Source of the DNA: Heliopora coerulea
Lineage: Eukaryota; Cnidaria; Anthozoa; Scleralcyonacea; Helioporidae
Assembly (NCBI GenBank): GCA_030142905.1
Contig: JASJOG010000006.1
Location: 1,831,501-1,895,500, forward strand
Length of the DNA: 64,000 bases
Reading direction: 5' to 3'
Positions 62,701 through 64,000 of the stretch are shown piece after piece. Each line of letters starts with the position of its first letter. The stretch's first letter is position 1. A program made the translations under genes and the position numbers. The notes under the pieces are model-generated. The model saw only the letters and a program-made list of their open reading frames with translations. It did no database searches and was not told where the DNA came from.

Positions 62701-63295
62701 TCTCATTTCTTAATTATGAATTCAGTTTACGCGACCTTTACCGGGGTTTCAAAACACATGCACATGACCAAATATGTTCGTCTGATTGGTTAGTTAGGTC
62801 ATGAATTATTAATGAGTTTGAGAAGAGGCAGTTACAATTCACGATAATCCGCCAGGCCTTAATAGGCACAGGTAACGATCAATAAGCGTTTTATTAAAAA
62901 CAAAAATGCATGTGCATTCTCACGTGGAAATGACTTACCAAACAAATTCTTTCGAATATAGTCAAATCTTTCACGTTATCTTTAAAAGAAAGCATATTAA
63001 AATTACATGTTGGAGAACAAGGCTATGGCTGATAAAGAACAGAAACAATCTGCATATAAAATATATAGACCTTTAGACGAAGTTGTCAACATTCTGTTTT
63101 CATGGGTAGGATGCCAACTGAATCCAGAGATTGTAAAACCAACGGCTGAACAAAGAAAATAGACGACAATTACGTTAAATGTGAAATTTAAATCTAATTA
63201 TCGCAACTTTCAGTAATGTGATCTAATTAAACTTTCACCTCCAGTGTGTCTTTCTAATACTGTTGGTTCAGCTTCATTGTTGACACTTCCATAGG
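35736..63295 (-). CDS. MIOS: MIOS (missing oocyte), GATOR2 subunit; 19 C-terminal-side exons, 5' end off the window
   Basis: Exons, 5' to 3': 63295-63239, 63145-63071, 62979-62939, 59503-59438, 57979-57856, 55679-55611, 55117-55099, 53017-52943, 50913-50789, 50053-49959, 45934-45866, 45689-45624, 42245-42173, 42086-42040, 41802-41708, 41204-41163, 39465-39294, 38365-38251, 35917-35736. They total 1607 nt; after the 2-nt partial codon this is 534 aa plus stop with no frame break. Landmarks follow human [16 protein letters not shown] and LTIFERICL (last propeller blade), [92 protein letters not shown]. The C-terminal zinc module follows: [51 protein letters not shown] is a structural subunit of GATOR2, which activates mTORC1 when amino acids are available. 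The N-terminal propeller blades must lie beyond 64000. Weakest calls: the 19-nt exon 55117-55099 and the donor at 57856 (gtcata). Confidence 0.95.
36213..37590 (-). mobile_element. DNA element with GTGGGGCAAAATGGGC ends and a zinc-finger C-terminus
   Basis: The left end GGGTGGGGCAAAATGGGCCA and the right end (inverted) AGTGGGGCAAAATGGGC delimit about 1.38 kb. On minus, 37060-36732 encodes a Lys-rich stretch and then [26 protein letters not shown] and FYCPKC before a stop, a cysteine-rich PHD-like finger often found at the C-terminus of pogo/Tigger-type transposases. A 2-nt shift near 36910 breaks the frame. Further GGCCCATTATGCCCCAC-type motifs lie inside. The class is uncertain. It lies in the 3'-most MIOS intron. 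Confidence 0.68.
38481..38700 (+). repeat. tRNA-derived SINE (second family), copy with 12-bp target duplication
   Basis: Flanked by exact AAATATTCTCTT (38469-38480 and 38701-38712). A tRNA-like stretch at about 38597-38670 has A box TAGCCCAGTTGG (38604-38615), B box AGTTCGAATCC (38647-38657) and acceptor strands that pair in six of seven positions. About 115 bp precede it and 30 bp follow. It is in a MIOS intron. A related copy lies at 27.4 kb. Confidence 0.82.
40010..40285 (+). pseudogene. GIY-YIG endonuclease fragment of a Penelope-like element
   Basis: The plus frame gives [13 protein letters not shown], a stop, then [20 protein letters not shown] and [11 protein letters not shown]. This is the C..C..YIGET...DRF.EHL...ARHFN pattern of Penelope GIY-YIG domains. 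In-frame stops make it inactive. It lies in the MIOS intron between 39465 and 41163 and has no RT attached. Confidence 0.78.
40331..40437. repeat. Inverted-repeat element with TTAACCCTTT edge and GGCTAAAGCCAGACG core
   Basis: TTAACCCTTTCGCGGCCGCA opens it, TTTACTCTGGCTAAAGCCAG and ACGATTCTACTCGTCAAGGG correspond (complemented) to the 25-bp unit, and AAAGAGTTAC closes it. It lies in a MIOS intron. Confidence 0.6.
40453..40749. repeat. MITE with GATTACATGAA ends and repeated TTCAGCCCGG
   Basis: GATTACATGAAGATTGTCAG at the left and ATATTTCATGTAATC at the right are inverted. TTCAGCCCGG or its complement occurs five or more times inside, with an internal CCATGTAATC end. It looks like a composite of nested copies in a MIOS intron. 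Confidence 0.65.
40804..40923. mobile_element. Harbinger-like MITE with TTA duplication
   Basis: TTA (40801-40803 and 40924-40926) flanks GGCCCAGTTCAAACGTCGAA and the inverted right end TTCGACGTTTGAATTGGGCC; the arms are about 30 bp. A 3-bp TTA duplication with GG-starting ends suits PIF/Harbinger. 120 bp. Confidence 0.78.
42355..42632 (+). repeat. tRNA-derived SINE with CTCCCGGGTACTCC tail block
   Basis: It begins with a tRNA-like head (GGTGCAGTGGTAGC as A box, GGATTCGGTTCTG as B box). A body follows containing CTCCCGGGTACTCCAGTTT, a block I recognise from dispersed SINEs in corals and other invertebrates. It ends near ACAAATAAAGGTA. It is in the MIOS intron between 42245 and 45624. Confidence 0.7.
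44581..45410. repeat. 25-bp satellite array, about 33 copies
   Basis: The unit is AAAGTAAAATCGTCTGACGT plus TAGCC. Variants (AGTTTGACG, GGTATTAGCCG, GATGTCAGCC, CTTATGGCG) recur in blocks: one block repeats after 225 bp (9 units; 44716 and 44941) and another after 75 bp (3 units; 45196 and 45271). The right edge runs into AATAGACGTCTTATCCCACG, the end of a dispersed inverted-repeat element. It lies in the MIOS intron 42246-45623. Confidence 0.93.
46211..46330. repeat. Small inverted-repeat element, TTAACCCTTT...AAAGAGTTAA
   Basis: TTAACCCTTTAC is mirrored by GAAAGAGTTAA. Inside is the hairpin CCGATGTCTACATCGG. No ORF. It lies in the MIOS intron 45935-49958. Confidence 0.6.
46710..47018. mobile_element. 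Mariner-like MITE with TA duplication
   Basis: Near-perfect inverted ends of about 37 bp begin CAGGGTGTCCCAAAAAA and continue ACCGGAAACTATTGAAAT. TA flanks both sides (46708-46709 and 47019-47020), the Tc1/mariner signature. 309 bp without a transposase. The right end interrupts the C-terminus of the ORF at 46971-47591. Confidence 0.85.
46971..47591 (-). CDS. ORF of unknown origin, truncated by a mariner MITE
   Basis: 206 codons; about the last 20 belong to the MITE end. The N-terminal 60 residues ([20 protein letters not shown] and [14 protein letters not shown]) look like a globular domain. The middle is Ser/Glu-rich. Residues from about 110 to 185 have the heptad-like [16 protein letters not shown] pattern of a coiled coil. 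A globular start followed by a coiled coil resembles ORF1-type proteins of cnidarian retroelements, but I cannot name a family. It is antisense-free but lies on the MIOS strand in an intron, so it is not a MIOS exon. Confidence 0.4.
   Translation of the reverse strand: MKWAGNFEDFKYLIEGFQLPMAKWTSPGRDCKLYECSDIAIRWYSTKGTITLKGEKSREVEEKLVRIIEKAKESNFSSKSTLLEDSVDSENLHSDTPMGRKITPSSESTSFKRTIECFVESITAKVEALTSDFHKLKTEKFDQLTTEINGLKSKDTCYCSMLLAQDLKREDEQLKAENKDLQGRNNSLAYIQGVPKKPKTIEITYC
47750..47813. repeat. Half copy of the Harbinger-like MITE
   Basis: AAAGGATCTTGCTCATTAAC, then AAAAGTTCGACGTTTGAACT and GGGCCTTA, match one half of 40804-40923. The other end is missing. Confidence 0.7.
49055..49119 (+). 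promoter_or_regulatory. H2B core promoter: CCAAT box and TATA box
   Basis: CCAAT lies at 49055-49059 and TATAAAAG at 49112-49119, about 92 nt before the H2B start codon. This is ordinary spacing for a histone promoter. A near-octamer (TTTTGCAT, one mismatch from ATTTGCAT, typical of H2B promoters) lies about 55 nt further upstream, near 49004. Together they suggest a functional gene and not a processed pseudogene. Confidence 0.6.
49211..49579 (+). CDS. H2B: Histone H2B, single-exon gene inside a MIOS intron
   Basis: A complete 122-aa H2B starts at MAPKAANKK. The basic N-terminal tail (about residues 1-30, with an SPMKK motif) is followed by the histone fold: [39 protein letters not shown], then the C-terminal helix with [20 protein letters not shown] and the end KYTSSK. 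An in-frame ATG six nt upstream of an extra MQY tripeptide exists at 49202; the canonical start is MAPK at 49211. The gene lies on the strand opposite MIOS, between MIOS exons 50053-49959 and 45934-45866. No other histone gene is within the window. I see no canonical histone 3' stem-loop (GGCTCTTTT-type hairpin) in the roughly 150 nt after the stop, so the mRNA may be polyadenylated (replication-independent type), or the hairpin has decayed. Confidence 0.97.
   Translation: MAPKAANKKSEKKSPMKKVGGGDKKKKSKRKESYAVYIYKVLKQVHPDTGVSSKAMGIMNSFVNDIFERIAAEASRLAHYNKKSTISSREIQTAVRLLLPGELAKHAVSEGTKAVTKYTSSK
51036..51131. repeat. MITE with AACCCGTTCCTGGCGGGATC ends
   Basis: The left end pairs with the right end TGATCCTGCCGGGAAGGGGT over about 21 bp with few mismatches. 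96 bp in the MIOS intron 50914-52942. Confidence 0.75.
51675..51942. repeat. Long-TIR MITE (about 93-bp arms)
   Basis: GGTCAAGGTCGGCACTAGAA to about 51770 is the inverted match of 51845-51938 (TTCTAGTGCCGACCAATGGT), including AATTAAGTATTTTATTTA in both arms. The loop is about 75 bp. It lies in the MIOS intron 50914-52942. Confidence 0.82.
53018..55098 (-). other. MIOS intron with Penelope-type fragment
   Basis: It holds the hammerhead-like motif near 54566 and, at about 54826-54892, a degenerate run of GGTTAG/AGTTAG hexamers resembling mutated telomere-type repeat. Nothing else is recognisable. Confidence 0.55.
54550..54650 (+). ncRNA. Degenerate hammerhead-ribozyme-like motif of a Penelope-type repeat
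   Basis: CTGAAGA (54566-54572) fits the conserved CUGANGA core. TGAC (54573-54576) can pair with GTCA (54590-54593) as helix II, and AAAAC follows where active ribozymes have GAAAC. The context GTTGTCAAAACGTCAGT resembles the GTTGTCGAAACGTC I recall from Penelope repeats in corals. The change of G to A in the core should abolish cleavage. It lies in a MIOS intron. Confidence 0.5.
55910..56225. repeat. AGGGCTGGCT hairpin element
   Basis: AGGGTTGGCTC, GGGCCAGCCCTC, AGGGCTGGCTC and GAGGGCTGGCTAGCC alternate in orientation around GAGATCTCGCC and AAATCTCGCCTAAG. A composite small inverted-repeat element in the MIOS intron 55680-57855. No coding sense. Confidence 0.5.
58050..58410. repeat. GACTCG-rich degenerate repeat
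   Basis: GACTCG/ACTCGA-type words recur a dozen or more times (for example GGACTCGTACTC, CACGACTCGATGATCGAG, AACTCGGACTCGACA). It has no fixed period and probably is an old simple repeat. It lies just upstream of MIOS exon 57979-57856. Confidence 0.55.
58475..58560. repeat. Single-unit inverted-repeat element related to the 25-bp array
   Basis: TTCTTCCCTTGAGAAGTAAA, TCTGGTGTTAGCCAGAGTAA and CGAAGTCTTATCCCACAGGG contain one 25-bp unit plus the same right flank as the array at 44.6-45.4 kb. Short inverted ends. No ORF. Confidence 0.75.
60224..60532. repeat. MITE rich in TTCACATGTGAA palindromes
   Basis: The ends ACCCTTA..GAAAATTTCATATG and CATGTGAAATTTTCGTAAGGGT are inverted. The interior repeats TTTCACATGTGAAA-type palindromes (for example near 60260, 60410 and 60475). 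It lies in the MIOS intron 59504-62938. Confidence 0.68.
60982..61131. repeat. MITE with TTAACCCTTTAA ends
   Basis: TTAACCCTTTAATGC and CCTTTAAGGGTTAA are inverted; the interior is A-rich. It lies in the MIOS intron 59504-62938. Confidence 0.68.
61141..61200. repeat. Diverged partial copy of the Harbinger-like MITE
   Basis: TTTGCATTTGATTCGACATA and TGAAAAGTTAGACGTTATGG resemble one end of 40804-40923. Confidence 0.5.
62331..62630. repeat. MITE with three internal 70-75-bp repeats
   Basis: The ends AGAAGTAATATTTCATAAAC and (inverted) AGAAGCTATTTCATAAACTC enclose three tandem copies of AATGAAAATCACGAGGCCGT followed by CCGAGTGATTTTTATTGTTC-type sequence, starting near 62392, 62461 and 62534. 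No real ORF. It lies in a MIOS intron. Confidence 0.72.
62645..62723. repeat. 79-bp near-perfect hairpin
   Basis: GAATTTATAATTAAGAAATG and TAATAAACGGTTCT pair with AAGAGCCGTTTATTA and CATTTCTTAATTATGAATTC, leaving a loop of about 4 nt. It lies just right of the three-repeat MITE and about 215 bp downstream (in genome order, upstream of) MIOS exon 62979-62939. Confidence 0.8.
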
Positions 63296-64000
63296 CTAAA
63301 CGAACAATGAAGGTATTTTAGTTTCTAAGGGTCAGATTACTTTTTGGCCGATGTTTTTTAAATCATCAACAGCATGCAGAAATGAACATTTCGGTAAATT
63401 CATCGGTAAATTCGGTTTCAATTAGAAAATATTTTTCCAAATCAAATGAAACTGGGCATATGTATCGGAATGATGAAACTAACCATTGACAGCCAAGACA
63501 CGCAGTTGTCATGATTACATATCTGATTCCATCCTCTTCCCTCGACAAAATGAATTTGAACAAGATATTTCAAAATGAATATATGAGATACTAGCTGTGG
63601 CAAAAATATACCAAACAGTCACTTGAGAGGTAAAAAACACAGGAATTCGCTTCAAATATGAGAGGGCCAGGAAACTATCGTATTTCTATATCAACAACGT
63701 CTCTCGAGGAGCAATGGTTAATTTTACGATTTCTGATCCTGTCTCACGTTTGGATATGGCAAAATATTTTGTCACATTCACTGAATGATTCAGTGAGGCA
63801 AAATGCTGTGTCAAACTTTTTACGTAAAACGTTGTCTGGTACGCACACTTTCTAAATTAAATGTCATGACCGGAGCTAGGTATGAAGATGTAGTCAAGAG
63901 CATTCTCGATCATTTTACGAGTTCATTTAAATAAATCAAATTTAATTTACTTTTCACGTATATTTTATGTTTAATTTCACAGCGCGAACGTTATCTGAAT
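63296..64000 (-). other. Right edge: MIOS intron continuing off the window
   Basis: The acceptor at 63296 requires an upstream exon ending in one extra base. No such exon with MIOS propeller motifs was found before 64000, so the next exon lies outside. No repeat recognised. Confidence 0.6.

Overview
This window looks like a nuclear contig from an animal, most likely an anthozoan cnidarian and probably a stony coral. It is AT-rich. Its genes are split into many short exons with GT-AG introns, and it is loaded with short inverted-repeat elements, tRNA-derived SINEs, Penelope-like, DIRS-like and hAT elements. The cnidarian assignment rests on the repeat types and is an inference. The gene identities come from exon-by-exon translation with matching splice phases.

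Four conserved protein-coding genes occupy most of the window. From left to right they are a GLCCI1/FAM117-family gene (minus strand; four 5'-side exons, 3457-10292; its 3' end was not found), UMAD1 (minus, complete, 3 exons, 21462-25679), RPA3 (plus, complete, 4 exons, 26080-31482) and MIOS (minus, 19 C-terminal-side exons, 35736-63295; the 5' exons lie beyond the right edge). UMAD1 and RPA3 are divergent, with start codons 400 bp apart. As I recall it, human 7p21.3 has the same order and relative orientation (MIOS, RPA3, UMAD1, GLCCI1). A complete, intronless histone H2B gene sits inside a MIOS intron, on the opposite strand.

Mobile DNA fills the introns and intergenic gaps. A decayed DIRS-type tyrosine-recombinase retroelement with long inverted terminal repeats lies between GLCCI1 and UMAD1 (about 13.3-18.8 kb). 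A decayed Penelope-like reverse transcriptase flanked by inverted arms lies in RPA3 intron 3. Two different small hAT elements have inserted at the homologous position in the two arms. Two more hAT elements lie in UMAD1 introns; one keeps a transposase N-terminus and an exact 8-bp target duplication. Two tRNA-derived SINE types have exact target duplications. A 25-bp satellite array (about 33 copies) in a MIOS intron is built from the core of a small inverted-repeat element that also occurs singly elsewhere in the window. Other inverted-repeat elements resemble mariner, Harbinger and unassigned families.

Functionally the genes are unrelated housekeeping genes: RPA3 for single-stranded DNA binding, MIOS for GATOR2/mTORC1 amino-acid signalling, UMAD1 as a UMA-domain (ESCRT-I-associated type) protein, H2B for chromatin, and GLCCI1 of poorly known function. 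The main interest is the deeply conserved gene order and the layered insertions. I found no CRISPR array, operon or biosynthetic cluster.
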